Origin: Flavobacterium panacagri
GTDB lineage: Bacteria > Bacteroidota > Bacteroidia > Flavobacteriales > Flavobacteriaceae
DNA: 64,000 bases
Direction: 5' to 3'
NCBI RefSeq assembly: GCF_030378165.1
Contig: NZ_CP119766.1
Coordinates: 2,852,001-2,916,000, forward strand
Shown: piece by piece, positions 42,640-51,105 of the stretch
Layout: each line of letters opens with the position of its first letter
Position numbering within the stretch: position 1 is the stretch's first letter
Translations under genes and position numbers: made by a program
The notes under the pieces: model-generated
What the model was told of the DNA's origin: nothing
What the model saw: only the letters and a program-made list of their open reading frames with translations
The model's database searches: none

Positions 42640-43020
42640 TTATACTACAGCAGTAAATTCGATTTCTACCAAATATTCTGGCGCAACTAATTTACTGATT
42701 CCGTAGAATCCTGTAGTTGGTTTAACATCTTTAAAAAAAGCAGAGTGGGCTCTGGCAACTTCTTCAAAAGTAGAAACGTCTGTTGTGAAAATTCTTGTTC
42801 TGATAACATCTTTCATGCTTACATTTAAATCTTCAAGAACTTTTTCAACTCGCTCTAAAATATTATAGGTTTGAGCATAAGCGTCATCAGCTTTTACTTT
42901 CTCGCCGTCGACAATTGCTACAGTTCCAGAAACTTCAACAATATTGCCAATTCTTACGGCACGGCAGTATCCCATTTTGTCTTCCCATGGAGATCCAGTT
43001 AGGATGTTTTCTCTTTTCAT
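42640..43020 (-). CDS. RidA/YjgF-family protein
   Basis: This 126-residue protein shows the family pattern: GYCRAVRIGNIVEVSGTVAI near residue 18, YNILERVEKVLEDLNVSMKDVIRTRIFTT in the middle, and YLVEIEFTAVV at the end. RidA proteins deaminate reactive enamine/imine intermediates, with a catalytic Arg. The Arg in RTRIFTT (about 74) corresponds to the usual site. The start MKRENILTGSPWEDKMGY is longer than in E. coli RidA and fits the subgroup known as Rid-like. Single gene. Confidence 0.9.
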   Translation of the reverse strand: MKRENILTGSPWEDKMGYCRAVRIGNIVEVSGTVAIVDGEKVKADDAYAQTYNILERVEKVLEDLNVSMKDVIRTRIFTTDVSTFEEVARAHSAFFKDVKPTTGFYGISKLVAPEYLVEIEFTAVV

Positions 43021-43116
43021 TTTTTATATTTTTCGAATTTGATTATTGGTTTTTATAAGAACAAATTCAGGTTAATTAAGATGTGGCAATTTAAGAATTA
43101 TGCTTTTCCCAGCCAT

Positions 43117-43156
43117 TAAAAAAAGCTTGAAATCAAGACGAAAATCAAGCTTTTTT
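43117..43156. terminator. Terminator of cbpA-cbpM operon
   Basis: AAAAAAGCTTGA and TCAAGCTTTTTT flank a 14-base centre. The minus-strand U run follows the cbpM stop at 43171. Confidence 0.8.
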
Positions 43157-43170
43157 GTGATATTAAAATG

Positions 43171-43476
43171 TTACTCTGTATCTTTTTCTTCGTACAAACG
43201 CAGTTTGTTGCTGACTACGTTTAGATTATACTGTAAGGTTTCAATTTTGTTTAACAAATGAGCAATAGCATCAATTCCTTCCAGATTAATTTTAAGGTCG
43301 TAATGCATACGAATCATTTTTTCTACCGTTGGAAGCTGTTCTGGTTCCAGAAATTCATCATTTTCTTCTGTAATGATTTGAATTAAACCATAATTATTGA
43401 GCTCGGTTATAAAAGTGTTTTCAATTTCGTGATACAAACAAAACTGTTTTATCTGGATTAGGTTTTTACTTTTCAT
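43171..43476 (-). CDS. cbpM: CbpM-family chaperone modulator
   Basis: This 101-residue MerR-like protein has a pattern ([44 protein letters not shown]) that matches CbpM/YccV-type modulators. In E. coli CbpM binds the J-domain of CbpA and inhibits its activity. Here the gene overlaps the end of the CbpA gene by 11 bases, so translation is coupled, and the two are stoichiometrically linked. The C-terminus is a helix with a coiled-coil pattern ([19 protein letters not shown]). Confidence 0.88.
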   Translation of the reverse strand: MKSKNLIQIKQFCLYHEIENTFITELNNYGLIQIITEENDEFLEPEQLPTVEKMIRMHYDLKINLEGIDAIAHLLNKIETLQYNLNVVSNKLRLYEEKDTE

Positions 43477-44401
43477 GATTTCTTAGTTTTGCTAGTTCTT
43501 CAAATAATTCTTTCTCTTTATCTGATAATTTTGTAGGAATTTTTATGGAATAGGTGATGTATAAATCGCCAAATTCATTTTCTTTTTTATAAACTGGAAA
43601 TCCCTTTCCTTTCAATTTTATTTTTGTCCCTGGCTGTGTTTCTGCAGGAACTTTAATTTTTACTTTTCCGTCAAATGTATTGATATATGTTTCTCCTCCT
43701 AGAATTGCAGTATATAAATCAAGCGATGCTTCGGTGTATAAATTATTGCCTTCACGTTTGAAATCAGAATTATTAGCAATTAAAAAAGTAATGTATAAAT
43801 CACCGTTTGGCCCACCGTTCACTCCAGGCCCGCCATGATTTGGAATCTTAATAATCTGTCCGTTTTCAACACCTGCAGGAATCGTAATTCTAATATTTTT
43901 ACCATTTACAGTTAAGTTTTGTTTGTGTGTTGTATAAGCGGCTTTTAAATCTAATTCTAATTCGGCATTAAAATCCTGTCCTCTATACTTTGACTGTGAT
44001 CTGCTTCTTCCGCCACCGTACATGGAATTGAAGAAATCAGAAAAATCACTTCCAGAAAAATCACTTCCAGAAAAATCGCCTCCTTCAAAACCAGAAAAAC
44101 CTTGTCCGCCGTTACTTTGCTGTCTAGAATATTGTTGCTGATCCGGGTCGTAGCCGGCTTTTTCAAATTCATCAGCATGTTTCCAATCTTTTCCGTATTT
44201 GTCGTATTTTTTTCGATTTTCAGGATTGCTTAGAACTTCATTAGCTTCATTAATTTCTTTGAATTTTTTTTCAGCTTCTTTATCATTCGGATTCAAATCA
44301 GGATGATATTTTCGAGCTAGTTTACGATATGCTTTTTTAATATCAGCTTCAGTTGCAGATTTTGTCACATCCAATACTTTATAATAATCGATATAATCCA
44401 T
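43466..44401 (-). CDS. cbpA: CbpA-type DnaJ chaperone
   Basis: The start is placed at 44401 ([10 protein letters not shown]), giving 311 residues. The J-domain is at about 1-67 with the HPD motif ([11 protein letters not shown]). It is followed by a Gly/Ser/Phe-rich linker ([20 protein letters not shown], about 108-128) and two DnaJ C-terminal beta-domains (from about 145 to 270). There is no zinc-finger region, which distinguishes CbpA from DnaJ. It delivers clients to DnaK. The cbpM gene overlaps its end, and the two make a regulated chaperone pair. Confidence 0.92.
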   Translation of the reverse strand: MDYIDYYKVLDVTKSATEADIKKAYRKLARKYHPDLNPNDKEAEKKFKEINEANEVLSNPENRKKYDKYGKDWKHADEFEKAGYDPDQQQYSRQQSNGGQGFSGFEGGDFSGSDFSGSDFSDFFNSMYGGGRSRSQSKYRGQDFNAELELDLKAAYTTHKQNLTVNGKNIRITIPAGVENGQIIKIPNHGGPGVNGGPNGDLYITFLIANNSDFKREGNNLYTEASLDLYTAILGGETYINTFDGKVKIKVPAETQPGTKIKLKGKGFPVYKKENEFGDLYITYSIKIPTKLSDKEKELFEELAKLRNHEK

Positions 44402-44632
44402 TTTTTTTGCGGTTTTATCAAGGGTAAAATAAAGTCTTGAAGTTAAGAATAAGTTGTTAATTATCAAAATACTGAATGCTTTTGTAAAGACAGTTTTTGG
44501 AATTTAGCATTTTAAAATTTTGAATATTATTTTTTACAAATCAAAAAATCTTGGCAGGTTTTTTGATTCCAAAAATTAGCTTAATTTAATGTTATAAAAG
44601 TCCTAAAGTTGCACTGCCTAACTAAATTGTTT

Positions 44633-44640
44633 TATTTTTG
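44633..44640 (+). promoter_or_regulatory. -7 box (TATTTTTG) of the gene at 44690
   Basis: It matches TAnnTTTG. A TTG lies 21 bases upstream (44609-44611). The box is 49 bases before the ATG and this, with the signal peptide, supports the start at 44690 rather than 44609. Confidence 0.6.
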
Positions 44641-44689
44641 TGATGCTGGACTATTAATTATAAAAGCCGATTCGATAAAAACGTATTCA

Positions 44690-45403
44690 ATGAAGCATAT
44701 TTTATTTTTCATATTATTTTTTACTGCATTGTCAGTATCAGCCCAAGGTGAGTTTAATTCTAAATTCAAGGCTATTCCAGCTCCAAAATTTAGTGCAAAA
44801 CCTAAAAAAACTCCAATTCCTGAGGTTAAAGATCCGCAGGCTGATGTGAGCGATATACCAAGTATAAAAACACCCAATGTTTTTGAAAATACGACTATAA
44901 CTCCAAAATCTAAATTTCAGATTGGAGAAGAAAAAAGCAAATTTACCATGTCGACTGAAACCGATTTTGCCAATCCAGGTGATCGTTATGTGGCAAAAAT
45001 GGAAAAAGATTTAGACAAAGCCTTAAAAGATGCTGGATTAAAAGAAGGTCGTGGTGTTTTGATAAAGAAAAATATATCGCTAGGAGATTTTAAAACCAAG
45101 TCGGAATATTTTATTGTAAAGTTTCGTGATTTTGGTGCAATTGACGGAGATTTGGTAAAAATATCCTCAAATGATCTTGTTATTCGAGACCGACTTTTGT
45201 TAGATGCAAGTTATCAGTCAGTAAAAATCAATCTAGCCCAGGGTTTTAATAAATTAGATTTCGAAGCTTTAAATATAGGAACACTTGGAGGTAATACTGC
45301 AGAAATTCAGGTTTTAGATGATAAAGGCAACATAGTTACTAGCGATTATTGGGATAATCTAGCTGCTGGATTTAAAGCTTCAATAGTCGTTACAAAAGAA
45401 TAA
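44690..45403 (+). CDS. Secreted protein of unknown function
   Basis: The start at 44690 gives 237 residues with a signal peptide (MKHILFFILFFTALSVSAQ). A Lys/Pro-rich region follows (PAPKFSAKPKKTPIPEV, about 30-46). The C-terminal half has the pattern KISSNDLVIRDRLLLDAS, then FNKLDFEALNIGTLGGNTAEIQVLDDKG: beta-rich and reminiscent of an Ig- or CUB-like fold. No catalytic motif was seen. It is likely a periplasmic or surface protein. It converges on the MFS gene at 45452. Confidence 0.7.
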   Translation: MKHILFFILFFTALSVSAQGEFNSKFKAIPAPKFSAKPKKTPIPEVKDPQADVSDIPSIKTPNVFENTTITPKSKFQIGEEKSKFTMSTETDFANPGDRYVAKMEKDLDKALKDAGLKEGRGVLIKKNISLGDFKTKSEYFIVKFRDFGAIDGDLVKISSNDLVIRDRLLLDASYQSVKINLAQGFNKLDFEALNIGTLGGNTAEIQVLDDKGNIVTSDYWDNLAAGFKASIVVTKE

Positions 45404-45404
45404 G

Positions 45405-45433
45405 ATAAGACCAGTTTCTCGATCTTATCTTTA
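45405..45433. terminator. Terminator between converging genes
   Basis: AGATAAGA with TCTTATCT around a loop, between 45403 and 45452. Confidence 0.65.
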
Positions 45434-45451
45434 TTAATCCTTGCTTTTGTT

Positions 45452-46699
45452 TTATGCAGTAATTTTATCAGGCTTTTCACCCTCGCCTGTTTCTTTCAGT
45501 AGAAAACTTATTAAAATAGCTATTGTGATTCCAACAATCCAAAAAAGGCCAGCTTGTTGAAAGTGATTTGTTTTATCCACTGTACTATGAAGCGTTTTAC
45601 CAAATAAATGACTGAATAAAGGACTTAAAAGTGTTGTTACTCCAAAAGTTATAAAATTAATAGCTCCAGTAGCGCTTCCTTTTACATTATCAGGATTAGC
45701 TTCTTTAATTATGGAATAAGGAATCATGGCAGCTCCAGATGCTACACCTAATAAAAACATGCTGTATTTAGCTGGAAATATATTTGGAAAATATAGCAGC
45801 TGTAATAAGGCGAGAATCATCATTAAAGCACCAAATACTAAGACAGGTTTTCGTTTGTTTATCTTATCAGTAATATATCCTAATAACGGACACCCAAATA
45901 CCCAGCCAAAAGCGACCATTGCGCTCGAAATTGTAGCGGTATGAAAGTCAAACGTACGGTCTTTCTGGAAAAAATCAACTGCCCATGTCATCGCGAATAT
46001 AGTTGTTGGGGCAAACAAAAGTCCCGAAATAATACCACAAAACCAAGATTGTGGATTGCTAAAAACAATTTTATACGGTTCTAGCAGACTCTGTTTCTTT
46101 GCTGTATTTTTATCTACCGCATTTGCAGGAGTTATGAACCAAAGTCCAAAAGCTACAATGATTGTAAAAATTCCACTGAAGAGCCAAAAGTTATTGATAT
46201 TCATACCTTCTTCGATCAAAGGACCTACAACAAATTGTCCTGCCGATCCTCCAAGCATCCCGAGACATTGTGTAAAACCAATTGCAGTGGCAAGTGATTT
46301 TGAAGAGAATCCTTTACTGGCAAGATATACGCAGCCTGGAAAAGCAAAAGCACATCCAGCACCTTGAAATAACCGACCAGTAACACCACTAAACTGATTA
46401 GAAATCATAAATAGCAAGCAGCCAATTCCTAAAATGAATGCTCCAGCAAAGAGAGAATATTTTGCTCCAAATCGATCCAAAGCGATCCCGGCTATTAAAC
46501 TGCAGGTCGAATAAGTATAATAATAGGTTCCAATGATTTCTACTAACCTGATTTCATTAACAGAAAAACTCTGCGAAAGTTCTGGAAACATGACTGCCGG
46601 AGCAGATCGTATTACATAATCTAAAAAATAGAAAATCAAACCAAATATCCATGCAATTACATAGTATTTGGTGTACGATTTTGTGGTATTTATATCCAT
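45452..46699 (-). CDS. MFS transporter
   Basis: This 415-residue protein has twelve predicted membrane helices. Loop motifs of the major facilitator superfamily are seen (ALDRFGAKYSLFAGA near residue 78; GYITDKINKRKP near 275, the second half copy). The N-terminal helix (ARSAP-type FYFLDYVIRSAPAVM) resembles the D-galactonate/phthalate-type transporters and some nitrate or organic-acid permeases. Substrate unknown. It lies 18 bases downstream of poxB on the same strand and is likely cotranscribed, so pyruvate or acetate metabolism is a plausible link. Confidence 0.88.
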   Translation of the reverse strand: MDINTTKSYTKYYVIAWIFGLIFYFLDYVIRSAPAVMFPELSQSFSVNEIRLVEIIGTYYYTYSTCSLIAGIALDRFGAKYSLFAGAFILGIGCLLFMISNQFSGVTGRLFQGAGCAFAFPGCVYLASKGFSSKSLATAIGFTQCLGMLGGSAGQFVVGPLIEEGMNINNFWLFSGIFTIIVAFGLWFITPANAVDKNTAKKQSLLEPYKIVFSNPQSWFCGIISGLLFAPTTIFAMTWAVDFFQKDRTFDFHTATISSAMVAFGWVFGCPLLGYITDKINKRKPVLVFGALMMILALLQLLYFPNIFPAKYSMFLLGVASGAAMIPYSIIKEANPDNVKGSATGAINFITFGVTTLLSPLFSHLFGKTLHSTVDKTNHFQQAGLFWIVGITIAILISFLLKETGEGEKPDKITA

Positions 46700-46717
46700 A
46701 ATTATTTTTGATTAAGC

Positions 46718-48454
46718 TTAAATGCCTTCTTTTAAATGTTTGTAATTGGATTTAATGGTGTCTAAAACTTCTTCCATTTTACCACCCAGCATTAATCTTG
46801 TCATTGATTTTGCCATACCAATAACTTGTTCCCATTCAACTTTTGGAGGCATCGCCAGTGCATTCGGATTGGTGAAGATATTTAATAAGACAGGTCCGTT
46901 ATGACGAAAAGCATTCTCAATTGCTCCTTGAACTTCTTCAGGTTTGTGAACATTTATGCCCTGAAATCCCATTGCCTGAGCAATTAAACCAAAATCAGGA
47001 TTTACCATATCCGTTTCGTTATCGGGTAAACCATTCACTTCCATTTCGAGTTTTACCATTCCTAAAGCACGATTATTAAAAACAATAATTTTGATAGGAA
47101 TATTGTATTGATGAATCGTTGCTAAATCGCCTAAGAGCATAGATAAACCTCCGTCGCCGCACATTGCGATGACTTGTCTTTCTGGATGTGCCAAAGATGC
47201 TCCAATCGCCATTGGCATTGCATTAGCCATTGATCCGTGATTAAAAGAACCTAGCATTTTTCGTTTTCCAGTTCCTTTAATAAAACGCGCTCCCCAAACG
47301 CAGGTCATTCCTGTATCTACAGTGAAAACTGCATCTTGAGAAGCCAATTTATCAATGATATGAGCCACATATTCGGGTTGGATAGTGTCTTCTCCGCCAT
47401 TGTCATTAATATAGGTATTCATGTTTTCTTTTACGCTGGCATATAATTTAAGCTGTGCCTGTAAAAAACTATCATCGGTTTTAGATTCTAAAAGAGGTAA
47501 TAAGGCTTCAATTGTATCGGCAACGTCGCCGCATAATCCCATGTAAAGATTGGCTCTTCTTCCTAAACGTTCCGTACTGGTATCAATCTGAATAATTTTG
47601 TTGTCGGAAGGCATGAATTTATCATACGGAAAATCAGTTCCTAATAATAGAACCAAATGGGACTCGTGCATACTATGATAAGCAGAGGGCTGACCCAGCA
47701 AACCAGTCATTCCTATTTCGTTGGGATTATCAGGCTGAATGCTCATTTTTCCTCTAAAAGAATATCCAACAGGAGCTTTGATATGATGTGATAATTGCAC
47801 AACCTGATCGTGTGCTTTCTCAGCTCCAATACCACAGAATAAAGTTATTTTAGTGCTTTCGTTGATTACTTTTGCTAATTGCAGCAGTTCGTTGTTTGAA
47901 GGCCTAATGACAGGATTGCAATGAAAATACTGTGTTGAAATATTGCTATCAACTGCTTTTAATTGAGAAACATCTCCAGGCAAACCAATAACAGCAACGC
48001 CTTTTTTGCCTAAAGCATGTTGTATGGCTGTTTGTATAATACGAGGAGCTTGCTCGGCAGTCATAATCATTTGATTGTAGTAGCTGCAATCGTCGAAGAG
48101 TTTAATAGTATTGGTTTCTTGAAAATAATCCATTCCCATTTCACCTGTATTAATTGTAGAAGCGATTGCTAATAAAGGAACATGAGAGCGATGTGCATCA
48201 TACAATCCGTTGATTAAATGAACGTGGCCAGGACCGCAGCTTCCAGCGCAAACCGCAAAACCATCTAATTCGGCTTCGGCTGCTGCGGCATAAGCTCCAA
48301 CTTCTTCGTGCCGAACATGAATCCATTTTATCTTGCCACTCCTGCGAACTGCATCATTAAAATGATTTAAACTGTCGCCAGTGACCGCATAAACGCGTTT
48401 TACTCCAGCTTCTACCAACATGTCAACTAATTGTTCAGCAACTATTTTACTCAT
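46718..48454 (-). CDS. poxB: Pyruvate oxidase/pyruvate dehydrogenase (quinone), thiamine-dependent
   Basis: This 578-residue thiamine- and FAD-dependent enzyme decarboxylates pyruvate to acetate and carbon dioxide, passing electrons to quinone. Family motifs: VYAVTGDSLNHFNDA (about residue 20), VRHEEVGAYAAAAEAEL with the catalytic Glu (about 46), CAGSCGPGHVHLINGLYDAH (about 68), the FAD-domain MTGLLGQPSAYHSMHES (about 250), and MCGDGGLSMLLGDLAT with the thiamine-binding GDG (about 437). Length is like E. coli PoxB (572). It is the first gene of a two-gene unit with the MFS transporter. Confidence 0.93.
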   Translation of the reverse strand: MSKIVAEQLVDMLVEAGVKRVYAVTGDSLNHFNDAVRRSGKIKWIHVRHEEVGAYAAAAEAELDGFAVCAGSCGPGHVHLINGLYDAHRSHVPLLAIASTINTGEMGMDYFQETNTIKLFDDCSYYNQMIMTAEQAPRIIQTAIQHALGKKGVAVIGLPGDVSQLKAVDSNISTQYFHCNPVIRPSNNELLQLAKVINESTKITLFCGIGAEKAHDQVVQLSHHIKAPVGYSFRGKMSIQPDNPNEIGMTGLLGQPSAYHSMHESHLVLLLGTDFPYDKFMPSDNKIIQIDTSTERLGRRANLYMGLCGDVADTIEALLPLLESKTDDSFLQAQLKLYASVKENMNTYINDNGGEDTIQPEYVAHIIDKLASQDAVFTVDTGMTCVWGARFIKGTGKRKMLGSFNHGSMANAMPMAIGASLAHPERQVIAMCGDGGLSMLLGDLATIHQYNIPIKIIVFNNRALGMVKLEMEVNGLPDNETDMVNPDFGLIAQAMGFQGINVHKPEEVQGAIENAFRHNGPVLLNIFTNPNALAMPPKVEWEQVIGMAKSMTRLMLGGKMEEVLDTIKSNYKHLKEGI

Positions 48455-48754
48455 GATTATATTTTTAAAATTAATATTTCGATAGTATAAACATTGGCTT
48501 TGGTTTAGTTTACTTTCTTAATACTATATTTTAAATACATGTGGTTAGGATGTAAAAGTAATATTGGTATAGTTCTATAAATTTAAGGAAAAGATTTGTT
48601 TTAAAAGTTTCTAAAATGCTAAGATTCTGAGATGCTAAGTTTTTTTATTTTAACTTGTAAATGAAAAAGGTTCAGAAGAATAAAATCTATTCCTCTGAAC
48701 CTCTATATTTAATAATCTTAGAACCTTAGTATCTTAGTGCCTTAGCATCTTAGA
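48455..48754. repeat. 300-bp non-coding region with CTAAG-type inverted repeats
   Basis: A direct/inverted family CTAAGATTCTGAGATGCTAAG (in part near 48618-48638) has a related inverse near 48716-48753 (TTAGTATCTTAGTGCCTTAGCATC, in part). Between them is a stem (AGGTTCAGAAGAATA with TATTCCTCTGAACCT, about 48669-48702) that probably terminates the gene at 48755. No gene was seen. Confidence 0.7.
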
Positions 48755-49282
48755 TTAAAATGGATCTGCCGTAACTCTAAACTTCATGTCTGCTTTTACA
48801 GTAACATCTTTTGTTAAAGTTTCTTTTAAGGTTACCTGAGTTCTAATTTTGTAGCTGTCTGCTTTAATGTATTGATCTAATTTTTTATCGGTACAAATCA
48901 AATCGATTGAATTTGTAGAGACATTAATATTGTCTTGATAAGCCAATTCTATTTCATCCGAATTTGTGGTTGAAATAAAGATATGAACTGATTTTAAAAA
49001 TGTAAAAGTTTTGTCAGAAGGATCGCTAATAGATAATTTTAGCGATCTGATTTTTACATCTTTTACTAAACTTGCTTTTGTTTTGTTGTTCTCAAATTCA
49101 GCCGAAGAATTGGTTGTAACTTCCGGAGTGATGATTTCCGAAGGCAGATTGATTGGGGAAGTACTCTGGATTTTAATCGAAGTTGAATTAGAAATGTTGA
49201 AGCTTAACAAATCATCAACCGTGTTACACGAGCTTAAAAAAATTGACAAGAAAACTGTCAAGGCAATAAATTTTGATTTCAT
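48755..49282 (-). CDS. Lipoprotein of unknown function
   Basis: This 175-residue protein has a lipoprotein signal (IFLSSC, Cys near residue 19). The mature part is a Ser/Thr/Ile-rich beta domain with repeated KSVHIFISTTNSDEIEL- and VSTNSIDLIC-type strands, ending FRVTADPF. No catalytic motif or known family was recognised. It is probably an outer-membrane or periplasmic-facing lipoprotein. Single gene. Confidence 0.7.
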   Translation of the reverse strand: MKSKFIALTVFLSIFLSSCNTVDDLLSFNISNSTSIKIQSTSPINLPSEIITPEVTTNSSAEFENNKTKASLVKDVKIRSLKLSISDPSDKTFTFLKSVHIFISTTNSDEIELAYQDNINVSTNSIDLICTDKKLDQYIKADSYKIRTQVTLKETLTKDVTVKADMKFRVTADPF

Positions 49283-49442
49283 AGTTAAATTTAATTGGGT
49301 TTTTCGTTAGATACGAAATAAAGTGGTTTTTGGATTTTTTGCGAAGATAATAAGTTGTTAAGATTCTAAGTAACTAAGTTTTTTCTTTTTTTTAATAAAA
49401 AATAAAACTCAGAATTTTAGTGACTTAACATCTTAAAAGCTC

Positions 49443-49471
49443 CGTTGAAAAAAAAAATATTTTTTTCAACG
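49443..49471. other. AT-rich stem-loop upstream of guaA
   Basis: CGTTGAAAAAAA (49443-49454) pairs perfectly with TTTTTTTCAACG (49460-49471). It lies 30 bases upstream of the guaA -7 box. Confidence 0.6.
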
Positions 49472-49501
49472 TTCCGATTTTTCAATTTCGAGAATAAAAA
49501 G

Positions 49502-49509
49502 TATTTTTG
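49502..49509 (+). promoter_or_regulatory. -7 box (TATTTTTG) of guaA
   Basis: It matches TAnnTTTG and ends three bases before the ATG at 49513, so the mRNA would be nearly leaderless. The alternative TTG start at 49507 falls inside the box. Confidence 0.55.
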
Positions 49510-49512
49510 CGC

Positions 49513-51042
49513 ATGCAACACAACGTACTTATTTTAGATTTCGGATCGCAATATACTCAGCTTATTGCGCGTAGAGTTCGCGAATTAAATATATTCTGCG
49601 AAATTTTTCCTTACAATCACATTCCAAGTGATTTATCAAGTTATAAAGCCGTAATTTTAGGAGGAAGCCCTTTCTCTGTTAGAGGAGAAGATGCGCCACA
49701 TCCTGATTTATCGCAAATTAGAGGTAAAATGCCTTTACTTGCTGTTTGTTACGGAGCACAATATTTAGCACACTTTAGTGGTGGAGAAGTAGCCGCTTCA
49801 AACACAAGAGAATACGGAAGAGCAAACTTGTCTTATATTAAAGAAGGTGAAACTTTCTTTGAAGGAGTTTCAGAAAACAGCCAGGTTTGGATGAGCCATA
49901 GCGATAGTATCAAAGCGCTTCCAACAAATGCGGTAAAATTAGCAAGCACGCATGATGTAGAATATGCAGCTTACAAAATAGAAGGCGAAACTACTTATGC
50001 AATTCAATATCATCCAGAGGTTTATCATTCTACTGATGGAAAAAAGATGTTGGAAAATTTCTTGGTAAAAATTGCTGAAGTTCCTCAAAACTTTACTCCA
50101 AATGCTTTCGTTGATGAAATGGTAGCAGAATTAAAAGAAAAACTAGGAAACGATAAAGTAGTTCTTGGTTTATCTGGAGGAGTAGATTCTACTGTAGCAG
50201 CAGTTTTATTAAACAAAGCGATTGGACAAAATTTATATTGCATTTTCGTTAACAACGGACTTTTGCGTAAAAACGAATTCCAAAATGTATTAGATCAATA
50301 CAAAGGAATGGGATTGAACGTAAAAGGTGTAGATGCTGGAGATCGTTTCCTTGGTGAATTAGCTGGAATCAGTGATCCAGAAACCAAACGTAAAACAATT
50401 GGTCGTGTATTTATCGAAGTTTTTGATGATGAATCACACTTGTTAGAAGATGTAAAATGGTTGGCTCAGGGAACAATTTATCCAGACGTTATTGAGTCTG
50501 TTTCGGTAAAAGGACCATCTGCAACTATTAAGTCACACCATAACGTGGGTGGATTGCCAGATTATATGAAATTAAAAATTGTAGAACCGCTTAGAATGTT
50601 GTTTAAAGACGAAGTTCGTAGAGTTGGTGCTACATTAGGAATAGATCCTGAATTATTAGGAAGACATCCTTTCCCAGGACCAGGATTATCAATCAGAATT
50701 TTAGGAGATATTACTCCGGAAAAAGTACAAATTTTGCAAGATGTTGATTCTGTATTTATTGAAGGATTAAAATCTTGGGGATTATACGATAAAGTTTGGC
50801 AGGCTGGAGCAATTTTGCTTCCTGTAAACTCTGTTGGAGTTATGGGCGATGAGCGTACTTACGAAAAAGTAGTAGCGCTTAGAGCTGTAGAATCAACAGA
50901 TGGTATGACTGCTGACTGGGTTCACTTACCTTACGATTTCTTGATGAAAGTATCAAACGACATTATCAACAAGGTAAAAGGCGTGAATCGTGTTGTTTAC
51001 GATATTAGTTCAAAACCACCAGCAACAATTGAGTGGGAATAG
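49513..51042 (+). CDS. guaA: GMP synthase (glutamine-hydrolysing)
   Basis: The start is placed at 49513, giving 509 residues, because family proteins begin [16 protein letters not shown]. The N-terminal glutaminase has Cys79 (CYGAQYLA) and HPE at 167-169. The ATP-pyrophosphatase has SGGVDST at about 221-227. The C-terminal dimerisation domain ends with KPPATIEWE. It converts XMP to GMP with glutamine and ATP. The -7 box ends just before the ATG. A terminator lies at 51057-51092, and the LysM gene starts shortly after. Confidence 0.96.
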
Positions 51043-51056
51043 TAGCATATTTTAAA

Positions 51057-51092
51057 ATTAAGGTCTTACATTTGTAAGGCCTTAATTTTTTA
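51057..51092 (+). terminator. Terminator of guaA
   Basis: AATTAAGGTCTTAC with GTAAGGCCTTAATT around ATTT, followed by T residues, between guaA and the first LysM gene. Confidence 0.8.
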
Positions 51093-51105
51093 TAACCTAC
51101 TATTT

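Noticed and set aside
44609..44689. Longer start for the secreted protein at 44690
   Set aside because: It precedes the -7 box at 44633-44640 and would bury the signal peptide.
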